Notes: generated by a model not told the origin, from the letters alone. 12,769 nucleotides of DNA from Candidatus Gottesmanbacteria bacterium RIFOXYB1_FULL_47_11 (GCA_001779455.1 MFKE01000005.1:26137-38905), one strand, 5' to 3'; positions 5,316-12,769 are shown, counted from the first letter of the stretch. Numbers and translations: made by a program.

Positions 5316-7814
5316 AGCGGCGGCGATGGTGTCGGATTTATCAGCAAAGCGCATGAGGATGACGCCGCTTGTGGCCCGGCCAAGGCGCGGCACGGAGTTA
5401 ATCGGGAGCTTTACGACCTGGCCCTTCACAGACGTCAACACCACGCTTTCCGTGGTTATCGGTACGATTTGTGAAACGACGACCTTGCCGGTCCGGTCTT
5501 TCACCTCCGCTACTTTCACGCCCTGCCCGCCGCGTTTCTGCTTGGGGAAATCGTGGATTGCCGTTTTTTTGCCGATCCCCTTTTCCATGATCGTCAGAAA
5601 ATCCGCTTTTTTCGTTTCATCGGTAATGACGTCTACGCTCACGACAAAATCGCTTCCCTTGAGAAGTATACCGCGCACCCCCATGGTGTCGCGTGCCGTC
5701 GGCCTGACCTCGGCTTCATTGAATCGGATAGACTTGCCCTCATGGGATACAAGGAGGATATTATCCTCCCCGCTGGTGAGGCGCGCCCAGGTGAGTTCAT
5801 CATCTTTTTCAAGCTTGATGGCGACCAGGCCGCTTCTCCGTATATTTTCGTATTCCGTTAATTTGGATTTTTTTACGGTTCCGTGTTTGGTGGCCATAAG
5901 GATAAATTTGACGCCCGACTCTTTCTGCTCATCGCGCTTCAGGCTGTAGGTGAGTACCGACGTCACCTTCTCTCCCGATTCAATATTGATGAGGTTCACA
6001 ACTGCCTGGCCCTTGGCCTGGCGGCTCGTTTCCGGGATATCCCAGACCCGCACCTGGTACACGCGCCCGCGGTCGGTGAAGAAAAGCATATTGTCATGTG
6101 TTTGTGCCGAAAGGATTTTATCGATCGCATCCTCTTCTTTGGTGGTCATGCCGATGACGCCTTTGCCGCCGCGTTCCTGCATTTTGAATGTGCCTCGTGG
6201 AAGTCTCTTGATGTATCCGGATTCACTCATGGTAATGATCACATCTTCATTGGCGATAAGCTGCTCTTCGGAGAATTCGCCGACCTTACTTTTGAACACG
6301 CGCGTTTTCCTCTGGTCGCCGTATTTATCTTTCAGTTTGGCAAGTTCGTCTTTGACAACTTTGAGAATTTTTACCGGATGGGCAAGGAGATCCTCAAGAT
6401 AGCTGATCGTCTCACGGATCATCGCAAGCTCATCCTCAATTTTTTGGCGTTCGAGGGCAGCCAAGCGCCGCAGCTGCATGTCCAGAATTGCCGTGGACTG
6501 CAAGTCCGACAGCTTGAAGCGCGTCATGAGTTTGCCTTTTGCCTCGTCGGCGTCTTTACTTTTTTTGATGATAGAAATGACTTCGTCGATGTGGTCAACG
6601 GCGATTTTGAGGCCCTCGAGAATGTGTTCGCGGGCACGGGCTTCTTTGAGTTCATAGACGCTGCGCCTTCGTACCACATCATGGCGGTGTTTGACGTATT
6701 CCTCCAGAATCAGTTTGAGTGAACACGTCTGCGGCGTGTTATCCACAAGTGCCACCATATTGACCGGGAACGTGGTTTGGAGCGCCGTATATTGGTAGAG
6801 GTTGTTCAGTACCTGTTTCGGGCGCGCATCGCGTTTGAGCTCGATGTAGACGCGGATACCCCGCCGGTCGCTCTCGTCCCGCAAGTCGCTGATGCCCTCA
6901 AGTTTCTTTTCACGTACGAGATCTGCAATCCTGGCAACAAGTTGTGCCTTGTTTACCTGGTACGGGAGCTCCGTGATTGCTATTGCGCTTTTTCCCTGCC
7001 CGATGTCCTCTATTTCCGCTTTCCCGCGCATGACAATTTTGCCCCGGCCGGTCGTATATGCGGCTTTTATTTCATTGATATCGTAAATGGCGCCTCCGGT
7101 CGGGAAATCCGGTCCCTGGACATGCGTCATAAGCTCATCCGTTGTGATATCAAATTCAAAATGTGTGTCGGTTTTGATTTCGGCTGTGCCTTCTTCTGTT
7201 TTTTTCTTGGTAAGTTTGACGGTGTCAATCAAAGCGCCAATGGCAGATGCTACTTCCGTGAGGTTGTGGGGAGGAATTTTGGTCGCCATACCGACGGCGA
7301 TTCCCTCGCTGCCCATCAGCAGTAAATTGGGAAGTTTCGCAGGAAGATACACGGGCTCGGCAATAGTCCCGTCAAAATTCGGGACAAAGTCGACCGTTTC
7401 TTTTTCAATATCAAAGAGCATTTCGTCGGAAATACTAGCCAGCCGGCACTCTGTGTACCGCATGGCGGCAGGCGGGTCGCCGTCTACGGAGCCGTAATTT
7501 CCCTGCCCGTCCACAAGCATGTAGCGCATGGAGAAATTCTGCGCCAGCCGCACCAGTGCTTCGTACACCGACGCATCGCCGTGCGGATGATATTTTCCGA
7601 GTACTTCTCCGACAACAGACGCGCTTTTTTTGTATTTTGAGGTATGGTGCAAGCCCACCGAGTGCATCGCAAAAAGAATTCTGCGGTGCACGGGCTTGAG
7701 GCCGTCCCGGACGTCCGGGAGTGCGCGCGCCACGATGACACTCATTGCATAGTCGAGATACGACTTCTGCATTTCATGGATGATATCCGACTGGTTTATT
7801 TTACCGATATTCAT
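5298..7814 (-). CDS. gyrA: DNA gyrase subunit A
   Basis: GyrA cleaves and rejoins DNA in the A2B2 gyrase that introduces negative supercoils. The 838-residue protein opens with the typical INQSDIIHEMQKSYLDYAMSVIVARALP and has the cleavage tyrosine Tyr120 in AAMRYTECRL. The quinolone region is GKYHPHGDASVYEALVRL (73-90), where Ala81 stands at the E. coli Ser83 position and Glu85 at Asp87. A lysine-rich insert lies near 200-217. The C-terminal pinwheel carries a GyrA box QERGGKG (546-552), which identifies gyrase and not topoisomerase IV, plus a second box-like QKRGGQG (759-765). I chose ATG 7812-7814; a TTG six codons upstream is possible, but neither has a good Shine-Dalgarno. It starts 23 bp after hppA and is probably translated from the same message. 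Confidence 0.96.
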   Translation of the reverse strand: MNIGKINQSDIIHEMQKSYLDYAMSVIVARALPDVRDGLKPVHRRILFAMHSVGLHHTSKYKKSASVVGEVLGKYHPHGDASVYEALVRLAQNFSMRYMLVDGQGNYGSVDGDPPAAMRYTECRLASISDEMLFDIEKETVDFVPNFDGTIAEPVYLPAKLPNLLLMGSEGIAVGMATKIPPHNLTEVASAIGALIDTVKLTKKKTEEGTAEIKTDTHFEFDITTDELMTHVQGPDFPTGGAIYDINEIKAAYTTGRGKIVMRGKAEIEDIGQGKSAIAITELPYQVNKAQLVARIADLVREKKLEGISDLRDESDRRGIRVYIELKRDARPKQVLNNLYQYTALQTTFPVNMVALVDNTPQTCSLKLILEEYVKHRHDVVRRRSVYELKEARAREHILEGLKIAVDHIDEVISIIKKSKDADEAKGKLMTRFKLSDLQSTAILDMQLRRLAALERQKIEDELAMIRETISYLEDLLAHPVKILKVVKDELAKLKDKYGDQRKTRVFKSKVGEFSEEQLIANEDVIITMSESGYIKRLPRGTFKMQERGGKGVIGMTTKEEDAIDKILSAQTHDNMLFFTDRGRVYQVRVWDIPETSRQAKGQAVVNLINIESGEKVTSVLTYSLKRDEQKESGVKFILMATKHGTVKKSKLTEYENIRRSGLVAIKLEKDDELTWARLTSGEDNILLVSHEGKSIRFNEAEVRPTARDTMGVRGILLKGSDFVVSVDVITDETKKADFLTIMEKGIGKKTAIHDFPKQKRGGQGVKVAEVKDRTGKVVVSQIVPITTESVVLTSVKGQVVKLPINSVPRLGRATSGVILMRFADKSDTIAAATCLTK

Positions 7815-7837
7815 ACAGAAGTGCTGCTGCAATCACC

Positions 7838-9862
7838 TTATTTTCCGATGAACTGAATGACAAAGGGGGCAATCAGTAGTGCCACGATTTGTACAATTTT
7901 CATCATCGGATTTAACGCAGGCCCCGCGGTATCTTTCAGGGGGTCTCCCACGGTGTCGCCGACAACGGCTGCCTTGTGGGGGTCACTGCCTTTTCCGCCG
8001 AAGTGGCCGTCCTCGACATACTTTTTGGCGTTATCCCATGCGCCGCCGGTATTACACATAAACAGGGCAAGCATCAGTCCTACAACAACCACGCCGCCCA
8101 AGAATCCACCAAGGGCCTGCGCACCCAAGAGCGCAGCGGCCACAGGCATAAGGACGACCATAAGGGCCGGAACAACCAATTCTTTCTGCGCTGCCAGGGT
8201 TACGATTTCGACAGCCCGTGAATAGTCAGGAAGCTGAGTGCCGGCCATAATACCTTTATACAGTTTAAATTGCCGGCGTACTTCTTCGACCACTTGGAAT
8301 GCGGCCCGTCCTACCGACCCGATAAGTCTGGAGCTGAACAGGAACGGGAGCGCGCCTCCCAACAGAACTCCGACAAAGACTTTGGGGTTGGCTATATCGA
8401 TGGTGGCAAGCCCCGTCTTTTCAAAATAGGTAGCAAACAGCGAACTGGCGGCAACTGCCGCAGATCCCACGGCAAACCCTTTGGTGAGAGCCTTCGTTGT
8501 ATTGCCGACGGCATCCAGTCCCGACGTAACGGCGGGAGCTTTTCCTTTGAGTCCGGCCATTTCTACCATACCCTGCGCGTTATCTGCGATGGGGCCGAAG
8601 GTATCCAGGGCCATAATGATCCCGGTGGTTGCCAGCATTCCCATGCCGACCAGGGATATACCGTAAAACCCGAGAAGTGCATATCCCCCATAGATTGCAG
8701 CTGCGACAACAAGGACGGATACAAATGTACTCTCCATGCCGATTCCGAGGCCGGAAATAATGGTCGTACCTGCTCCGGTTTTACTGGCCGAGGCAATTTC
8801 AACCACCGGTTTTTCTCCCGGACCGGTATAGTATTTCGTAATAAGAAGGAGGAATAACATTGCTCCGATTCCTACGACTCCCGCGTAGCCTGCGCGCGGC
8901 TCCTGAAGCAGGAATACGGAAAGGCCCATGAGGATGACGATGGCGCCTATGGCAGACACCATGAATCCGCGGATTAGCGGTTTCATCGGATCTTCGCGGT
9001 CATTTTTTGCTTTCACAAAAAGCGTGCCCAGGATAGACGTCAGAATGCCGCCTGCACGTACAAGGAGCGGAAATACGACGCCTTTGAGGCCGAACAAATT
9101 ACCGCCCAAAATCATAGCGGCAACAATGGTCAACGCATAGGATTCAAATACATCTGCGGCCATGCCCGCACAATCTCCGACATTGTCTCCTACGTTGTCT
9201 GCAATTGTTGCAGGGTTTCTCGGATCATCTTCCGGAATTCCTGCCTCGACTTTACCCACCAAGTCAGCCCCGACATCCGCGGCTTTGGTGAATATGCCTC
9301 CTCCTACCCGCATGAAAAGCGCAAGGAGAGCCGCACCGAATCCGTATCCCACCAGTACTTCCGTAGCATTTTTCGCAACAACATCAGCCCCCTGGGCGAT
9401 AAAAGTGAAATAGGACCACATATATATAAGGGATACTCCCAGGAGTCCGAGACCAACAAGCAGCATACCGTTGACCGTGCCGGCGCCAAATGCAATGCGC
9501 AGGGCCGGATTAAGTCCTTTAAGGGCTGCGTTTGCCGTCCGCATATTTGCTTTGACGGCGATCCACATGCCGAAATAGCCGATAATTGCGCTGAAGATTC
9601 CTCCCAAAAGGAATGTTGCAGCAACACCGCGGCCCAACGTGAAAGCAATAAGTACTGCCAATACGAGCATAAATGGAATGACGATTGTAAATTGCCGTTT
9701 GAGGTACGACATGGCTCCGTCGGAAATTGCTTTTCCGATTGCCTTTAATTTATCGGACCCTTCATCTTCTTTAATGGTCCGTTTGATTAAGTAGGCGCCG
9801 TAGGCAAGTGCAATAAGGGCAGTGATGGGAGCGACAAACAATGCGACCAATTGAATATCCAT
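7838..9862 (-). CDS. hppA: Membrane proton-pumping pyrophosphatase, K+-independent type
   Basis: HppA hydrolyses pyrophosphate in the cytoplasm and pumps protons (sometimes Na+) across the membrane, saving energy from biosynthetic reactions. The 674-residue protein is hydrophobic throughout, consistent with about 16 membrane helices. It shows the substrate-binding DVGADLVGKVEAGIPEDDPRNP (197-218), DNVGDNVGDCAGMAADVFESY (222-242) and GDTVGDPLKDTAGPALN (635-651). In the potassium-dependence signature GNTTKALTKGFAVGSA, Lys457 and Thr460 occupy the positions typical of K+-independent enzymes (Lys/Thr, where K+-dependent ones have Ala and Gly/Ala). Start ATG 9860-9862 follows a strong AAGGAGG at 9870-9876. 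The gene lies between gyrB (50 bp) and gyrA (23 bp). Pyrophosphate from the thymidylyltransferase and other syntheses would be its fuel. Ion specificity is inferred from family knowledge. Confidence 0.96.
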   Translation of the reverse strand: MDIQLVALFVAPITALIALAYGAYLIKRTIKEDEGSDKLKAIGKAISDGAMSYLKRQFTIVIPFMLVLAVLIAFTLGRGVAATFLLGGIFSAIIGYFGMWIAVKANMRTANAALKGLNPALRIAFGAGTVNGMLLVGLGLLGVSLIYMWSYFTFIAQGADVVAKNATEVLVGYGFGAALLALFMRVGGGIFTKAADVGADLVGKVEAGIPEDDPRNPATIADNVGDNVGDCAGMAADVFESYALTIVAAMILGGNLFGLKGVVFPLLVRAGGILTSILGTLFVKAKNDREDPMKPLIRGFMVSAIGAIVILMGLSVFLLQEPRAGYAGVVGIGAMLFLLLITKYYTGPGEKPVVEIASASKTGAGTTIISGLGIGMESTFVSVLVVAAAIYGGYALLGFYGISLVGMGMLATTGIIMALDTFGPIADNAQGMVEMAGLKGKAPAVTSGLDAVGNTTKALTKGFAVGSAAVAASSLFATYFEKTGLATIDIANPKVFVGVLLGGALPFLFSSRLIGSVGRAAFQVVEEVRRQFKLYKGIMAGTQLPDYSRAVEIVTLAAQKELVVPALMVVLMPVAAALLGAQALGGFLGGVVVVGLMLALFMCNTGGAWDNAKKYVEDGHFGGKGSDPHKAAVVGDTVGDPLKDTAGPALNPMMKIVQIVALLIAPFVIQFIGK

Positions 9863-9869
9863 ATTACTT

Positions 9870-9876
9870 CCTCCTT
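9870..9876 (-). promoter_or_regulatory. Ribosome binding site of hppA
   Basis: AAGGAGG on the minus strand, seven bases before the ATG at 9862, is a full Shine-Dalgarno match. It is the strongest in the leftward series and fits high expression of a membrane pump. Confidence 0.85.
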
Positions 9877-9893
9877 TTCAAACAAACGTTGAT

Positions 9894-9899
9894 ATTATA
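9894..9899 (-). promoter_or_regulatory. Possible promoter (-10) for hppA
   Basis: A perfect TATAAT on the minus strand (ATTATA at 9894-9899) lies 31 bases before the hppA start, between the gyrB stop and the ribosome site. No good -35 is found 16-18 bases further upstream, where the end of gyrB lies (GGATAT at best). It may give hppA-gyrA a transcript of their own in addition to read-through from gyrB. Confidence 0.4.
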
Positions 9900-9912
9900 C
9901 TTGATTTTCATA

Positions 9913-11835
9913 CTATATATCCAGTGTTGCGGATTTTGCATGTGTCTGAATAAACCGTTTTCTCGGAGGAACCTCATTTCCCATCAGCATCGAGAATACT
10001 CCGTCCACGGCTGCTGCATCCGCAATCGTTACCTGACGCATCACGCGGTTGGTGGGATTCATGGTCGTTTCCCACAGTTGTTCGGGATTCATTTCTCCCA
10101 AACCTTTATACCGCTGGATACCCGGCGCTCCTTTAAATTCAGTGCTATGGGCGGCGATAACGGCATCCCGCTCGTTGTCCGAATACGCATAGTATATTTG
10201 CTTTCCCCACGTAATTTTGAAAAGCGGCGGTTGGGCAATATACAGGTGCCCCTTTTCTACAATGTAGGGTAAGTGGCGGTAGAAGAATGTCAGGAGCAAG
10301 GTCATAATGTGTTCGCCGTCAACATCCGCATCAGTCATAATTACCACGCGGTGGTAGCGGAGCTTTTCGGGCGTCAGGGAATCAGCTATTCCCATGCCCA
10401 GGGCAATGACGAGCGCTTTGAGCTCTTCAAATTCGATAATTTTATCAAGCCGTGCCCGTTCGGTGTTGAGGATTTTCCCCCGCAGCGGCAGTATGGCCTG
10501 GAATTTGCGGTCACGGCCCTGCTTGGCGCTGCCGCCTGCAGAATCTCCTTCGACGATAAACAGTTCAGAAATTGACGGATCCTTTTCCTGGCAGTCGGCC
10601 AGTTTCCCGGGCAAACTTGCCCCTTCCAGTGCGCCTTTCCGTATCACGGCGTCTTTGGCGGCTTTTGCGGCAAGCCGCGCTTTTGCAGCAAGATATACTT
10701 TTTCTAAAATCGCGCGCGCATCGGCGGGATTTTCTTCAAAGTAGGTATCCAGCCCTTCTTTGACAGCCGACTGCACAAACGGCTGGATTTCCGCATTTCC
10801 TAATTTTTCCTTTGTCTGACCCTCAAACTGCAGGTACTGTGAGGGCATTTTGATATACACGATGGCAGTGAGGCCTTCGCGCGTGTCTTCGCCGGTGATG
10901 GTATCATCGCCGTTTTTGACGGCACCCGATTTTTTGGCGTAATCGTTGACGGCGCGGGTGAGGGCCATACGGAATCCGGTCAGATGTGTCCCGCCTTCCG
11001 GTGTGTGGATGACGTTGACGTACGATTCTACGTTTTCGTTGAAGCCGTCATTATATTGTATGGATACATCGACTGTCAGTTCCCCATCAGGAGACGTTTT
11101 GGTAACCATGATGACGGGGTGAAGCACTTGTTTGTTTCTGTTTAATGCCTTGACCAGGGATGTAATGCCGCCTTCAAAATAATAATGCGCTTGCTCACCC
11201 GTCCGTTCATCCGTGAGATGAAAAGACAGCCGGGCAATCAGGTACGCGCGGTCACGGATTTGTTTTTTCACTGTTTCGAAGTTCAGTGCGATCCCCTCTT
11301 TAAAGATTTCTCCGTCAGGTAAAAATGTTGTCGTTGTGCCCGTCCCGCGCGCGGGCCCTATTTTTTTTACCGGATGGAGGGCGATGCCCCGTTTATACTC
11401 CTGCATAAATGCGCCTCCGTCCCGGCGTACCTCAACCGTCATGGAACTGGACAGCGCGTTGACAACCGATGCGCCCACGCCGTGCAGTCCTCCGGATACT
11501 TTGTATGCTTTGCCTTCAAATTTGCCGCCAGCATGGAGCTTGGTCATCACCAGCTCAAGGGCGGACACCTTGTATTTGGGATTTTTATCAACCGGAATGC
11601 CGCGCCCGTCGTCTATGACGGTGACACTGTCATCTTTGTGTATCGTTACCCAGACGTTTTTCGCGTATCCGGCAAGTGCTTCGTCAATACAGTTGTCGAC
11701 GATTTCGTTTAGGCAGTGTTGGAGTCCGGCAGGTCCTGTGGTGCCGATATACATAGCGGGGCGTTTGCGGACCGGCTCCAGGCCCTCAAGGACGACAATC
11801 TGTGCACCGGTATATTTATCGTTTGTCTTTGGCAT
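9913..11835 (-). CDS. gyrB: DNA gyrase subunit B
   Basis: GyrB is the ATPase half of gyrase and works with the GyrA encoded two genes downstream. The 640-residue form lacks the large insert of E. coli GyrB, as is usual outside Proteobacteria. Motifs in order: GHKL ATP site NEIVDNCIDEALAG (43-56, Glu44 as general base, Asn48), VIDDGRGIP (73-81), GGLHGVGASVVNALS (115-129), the QTKEKLG loop with Lys342 (340-346), TOPRIM residues FIVEGDSAGGSAKQGRDR (426-443) and TDADVDGEHI (501-510), and QRYKGLGEMNPEQLW (574-588). Start ATG 11833-11835 is preceded by AAGGA (11845-11849), nine bases away. It follows a structured leader and a good promoter, so it probably begins its own transcription unit. The TOPRIM domain and the unbroken frame indicate a functional protein. 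Confidence 0.97.
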   Translation of the reverse strand: MPKTNDKYTGAQIVVLEGLEPVRKRPAMYIGTTGPAGLQHCLNEIVDNCIDEALAGYAKNVWVTIHKDDSVTVIDDGRGIPVDKNPKYKVSALELVMTKLHAGGKFEGKAYKVSGGLHGVGASVVNALSSSMTVEVRRDGGAFMQEYKRGIALHPVKKIGPARGTGTTTTFLPDGEIFKEGIALNFETVKKQIRDRAYLIARLSFHLTDERTGEQAHYYFEGGITSLVKALNRNKQVLHPVIMVTKTSPDGELTVDVSIQYNDGFNENVESYVNVIHTPEGGTHLTGFRMALTRAVNDYAKKSGAVKNGDDTITGEDTREGLTAIVYIKMPSQYLQFEGQTKEKLGNAEIQPFVQSAVKEGLDTYFEENPADARAILEKVYLAAKARLAAKAAKDAVIRKGALEGASLPGKLADCQEKDPSISELFIVEGDSAGGSAKQGRDRKFQAILPLRGKILNTERARLDKIIEFEELKALVIALGMGIADSLTPEKLRYHRVVIMTDADVDGEHIMTLLLTFFYRHLPYIVEKGHLYIAQPPLFKITWGKQIYYAYSDNERDAVIAAHSTEFKGAPGIQRYKGLGEMNPEQLWETTMNPTNRVMRQVTIADAAAVDGVFSMLMGNEVPPRKRFIQTHAKSATLDI

Positions 11836-11862
11836 GTTTTAGTATCCTTATAAAGAAGTTTA

Positions 11863-11878
11863 CCCCGCCGCGGCGGGG
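11863..11878. repeat. Perfect 16-bp GC palindrome in the gyrB leader
   Basis: CCCCGCCGCGGCGGGG is self-complementary over all 16 bases, flanked by TTTA on the left and AAAAA on the right. It lies about 27 bases upstream of the gyrB start, inside the predicted leader RNA. On the minus strand it is followed by TAAACTTC, not a T run. As DNA it could extrude as a cruciform under negative supercoiling. As RNA it gives a very stable stem with almost no loop. Confidence 0.8.
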
Positions 11879-11882
11879 AAAA

Positions 11883-11901
11883 ATGAGCCTATCTGAGCTC
11901 A
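11883..11901 (-). promoter_or_regulatory. Weak terminator-like hairpin in the gyrB leader
   Basis: In the minus-strand leader, TGAGC (11897-11901) can pair with GCTCA (11884-11888) around an 8-base loop, and is followed directly by TTTTT (11879-11883). The stem of five pairs is short for an intrinsic terminator, so attenuation of gyrB is only a possibility. TGAGCTCA (11894-11901) is also an 8-bp palindrome by itself. Confidence 0.3.
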
Positions 11902-11906
11902 AATTC

Positions 11907-11935
11907 ATTGTACACTATATACAAATTGTTGTCTA
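11907..11935 (-). promoter_or_regulatory. Sigma-70-like promoter of gyrB
   Basis: On the minus strand, TAGACA (TGTCTA at 11930-11935, five of six to TTGACA) is followed by exactly 17 bases and TACAAT (ATTGTA at 11907-11912, five of six to TATAAT). Transcription would start near 11900, giving a leader of about 65 bases. An imperfect inverted repeat, TTGTACA (11908-11914) with TATACAA (11918-11924), covers the -10 and spacer and could be an operator. CAAATT is repeated at 11900-11905 and 11922-11927. Confidence 0.65.
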
Positions 11936-11941
11936 GGGAAA

Positions 11942-12448
11942 TTATGTTGTCGGCGTATGTATTTGAAAACTGTTGGTGATGGACATTATTGCATATAGTG
12001 GCACTCTATTTTGAGATAATTGTTGCCACGGGTCATGTAAATTTGTTCTCCAAAACCAGCGACACTTTCCGTTATCCTCTAAAATAACAAACTGTTCCCA
12101 TTCTCGATTTCCAAATATTCCTTGTTCAACGACAATTGATAAATAATTATGATCTTGCGGATAGTCTTTATCTTTTGTGTGTTGTTGTAATTCGAGAATC
12201 GTTTGTGTTTTTTTGTCTGTTTTATGCGTTCCATAAAATGGTACTCTAATATGTGTTTCCGGCGCTTCATATACCTGACGCTCTTCATCATGGTTTGTCA
12301 TGATCCATTCACGTATTTGTTGAAACCATGCTGGTATACTTATTTCTCCCGCTCGGGGTATCTCCATTGCAACTTGCTCAATTAAATACTGTGACTCATT
12401 CATATTGTTATTTGTACATCCGTCGGGTGAGTTAAGGTTTGCACCCAT
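11942..12448 (-). CDS. AT-rich orphan gene, 168 residues, unknown function
   Basis: An open frame starting three bases after the stop of the clamp-loader gene, so the two are probably translated together; the GGCGG within the end of the upstream gene may serve as ribosome site. An internal ATG at codon 16 (12401-12403) is an alternative start. I do not recognise the protein. It is hydrophilic, has no signal peptide or membrane segment, and is notably rich in aromatic residues, with tryptophans at 41, 48, 117, 131, 133 and 141. The best-structured part seems to be residues 100-160 (NYLSIVVEQGIF, QFVILEDNGKCRWFWRTN, PLYAIMSITNSFQI), which suggests a small beta-rich fold. Bases 12121-12180 contain 18 G or C in 60, well below the flanking core genes, as in the 143-residue orphan at 3648-4079. 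Confidence 0.65.
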   Translation of the reverse strand: MGANLNSPDGCTNNNMNESQYLIEQVAMEIPRAGEISIPAWFQQIREWIMTNHDEERQVYEAPETHIRVPFYGTHKTDKKTQTILELQQHTKDKDYPQDHNYLSIVVEQGIFGNREWEQFVILEDNGKCRWFWRTNLHDPWQQLSQNRVPLYAIMSITNSFQIHTPTT

Positions 12449-12451
12449 TCT

Positions 12452-12769
12452 TTATACCGCCAAAAGCGCGTTATCGATGACGAGTTTTGGGTTGACGTTG
12501 ACGGAAAGCTGGGCTTGGGCGGTGAGTAAATTCCGGATGAGTGCGGTAAGAGCGCGGGTTGGATTTTTGTGAAGCTCATCCCGTGCCGCCATGAGGACGG
12601 CTGTGACGAATAGTTTTGCGTCGTCACGGGTTGCAATGTACGGTTCCACCAGCTGTATGCGTTTACCTGCAGAAGCGCTAAGAAGCGCGGGAAGAAAATC
12701 CGCCGGGATGGTTGAGACACGATTCCCTGTTTCTCCCAGCACTATCGTTTCGCATCTGGACTGAATGGT
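12452..12769 (-). CDS. holB: DNA polymerase III clamp-loader subunit delta-prime, C-terminal part (partial)
   Basis: The frame is open to the right edge, so the 5' part of the gene lies outside. The first residues read TIQSRCETIVL, the conserved SRC motif of clamp-loader AAA+ subunits that carries the trans-acting arginine finger. The remaining about 96 residues are helical and end in NPTRALTALIRNLLTAQAQLSVNVNPKLVIDNALLAV, a pattern typical of the collar domain of delta-prime (and of DnaX-type) subunits. Delta-prime acts in loading the beta sliding clamp at the replication fork. The lack of any extension beyond the collar favours HolB over tau/gamma, but the missing ATPase half could change that. 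The next orphan gene starts three bases after the TAA. Confidence 0.75.
   Translation of the reverse strand, partial: TIQSRCETIVLGETGNRVSTIPADFLPALLSASAGKRIQLVEPYIATRDDAKLFVTAVLMAARDELHKNPTRALTALIRNLLTAQAQLSVNVNPKLVIDNALLAV

Noticed and set aside
5269..6722. Long open frames on the + strand opposite gyrA (226 and 279 codons).
   Set aside because: They are antisense to a clearly functional gyrA with intact motifs. Their translations look like reversed-strand artefacts with no recognisable domain or ribosome site.
8270..8857. A 195-codon + strand frame opposite hppA.
   Set aside because: It lies wholly within the conserved pyrophosphatase gene and has a low-complexity artefactual composition.
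12400..12720. A 106-codon minus-strand frame overlapping the clamp-loader gene.
   Set aside because: It is in another frame of the partial holB gene, whose SRC and collar-domain motifs identify the true frame.
1..12769. Search for CRISPR arrays, tRNA or rRNA genes, riboswitches, toxin-antitoxin pairs, defence systems and insertion sequences.
   Set aside because: No regularly spaced repeats, cloverleaf-like segments, transposase genes or defence motifs were seen. The largest gap, about 106 bp, holds only the gyrB promoter and leader.

Overview
The window is a gene-dense piece of a bacterial chromosome that uses the standard code (TGA is a real stop after the first partial gene). Gene content is housekeeping: both gyrase subunits, a membrane pyrophosphatase, FolD, a clamp-loader subunit, nucleotide-sugar and peptidoglycan-type enzymes. 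The lean intergenic spaces, the FolD dialect (GRGETAGKP in the Rossmann loop) and the small orphan genes suggest a candidate-phyla-radiation (Patescibacteria, perhaps Microgenomates-like) genome. That placement is inference from style, not from a marker gene.

Layout. On the + strand (1-2206): the last 24 codons of a XerC/XerD-type tyrosine recombinase, an extended -10 promoter right at its stop, then a long-form glucose-1-phosphate thymidylyltransferase (rmlA) and a D-Ala-D-Ala-ligase-like ATP-grasp enzyme, together a short cell-envelope unit. It converges with, and overlaps by 23 bp, the last gene of a long leftward series. That minus-strand series reads, in transcription order from the right edge: clamp-loader delta-prime subunit (partial), an AT-rich orphan gene, gyrB, hppA, gyrA, an 88-codon orphan, folD, a second AT-rich orphan, a membrane-anchored SIMPL/DUF541 protein and a stand-alone C39-like cysteine peptidase. 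A good sigma-70-like promoter precedes gyrB and a plausible one precedes hppA. Gaps after that are mostly under 70 bp, so hppA-gyrA-orphan-folD and the genes beyond may be co-transcribed.

Most notable point: folD carries an in-frame 75-77 bp palindromic repeat element (two GC-rich hairpins bounded by TGTCAT/ATGACA). It is translated as about 26 extra residues just before the NADP-binding Rossmann core, and the reading frame and catalytic motifs remain intact. Such elements are normally intergenic, and the arrangement recalls the Rickettsia palindromic elements. Other points are the structured gyrB leader (a perfect 16-bp GC palindrome, a weak hairpin followed by five Ts, and an imperfect palindrome over the -10), the pyrophosphatase gene placed between gyrB and gyrA, GyrA with Ala at the quinolone Ser83 position, a 13-bp direct repeat (17-bp unit) straddling the gyrA stop, and two orphan genes clearly richer in AT than their neighbours. 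I see no CRISPR array, tRNA, rRNA, prophage or complete insertion sequence, and no convincing new multi-gene system.
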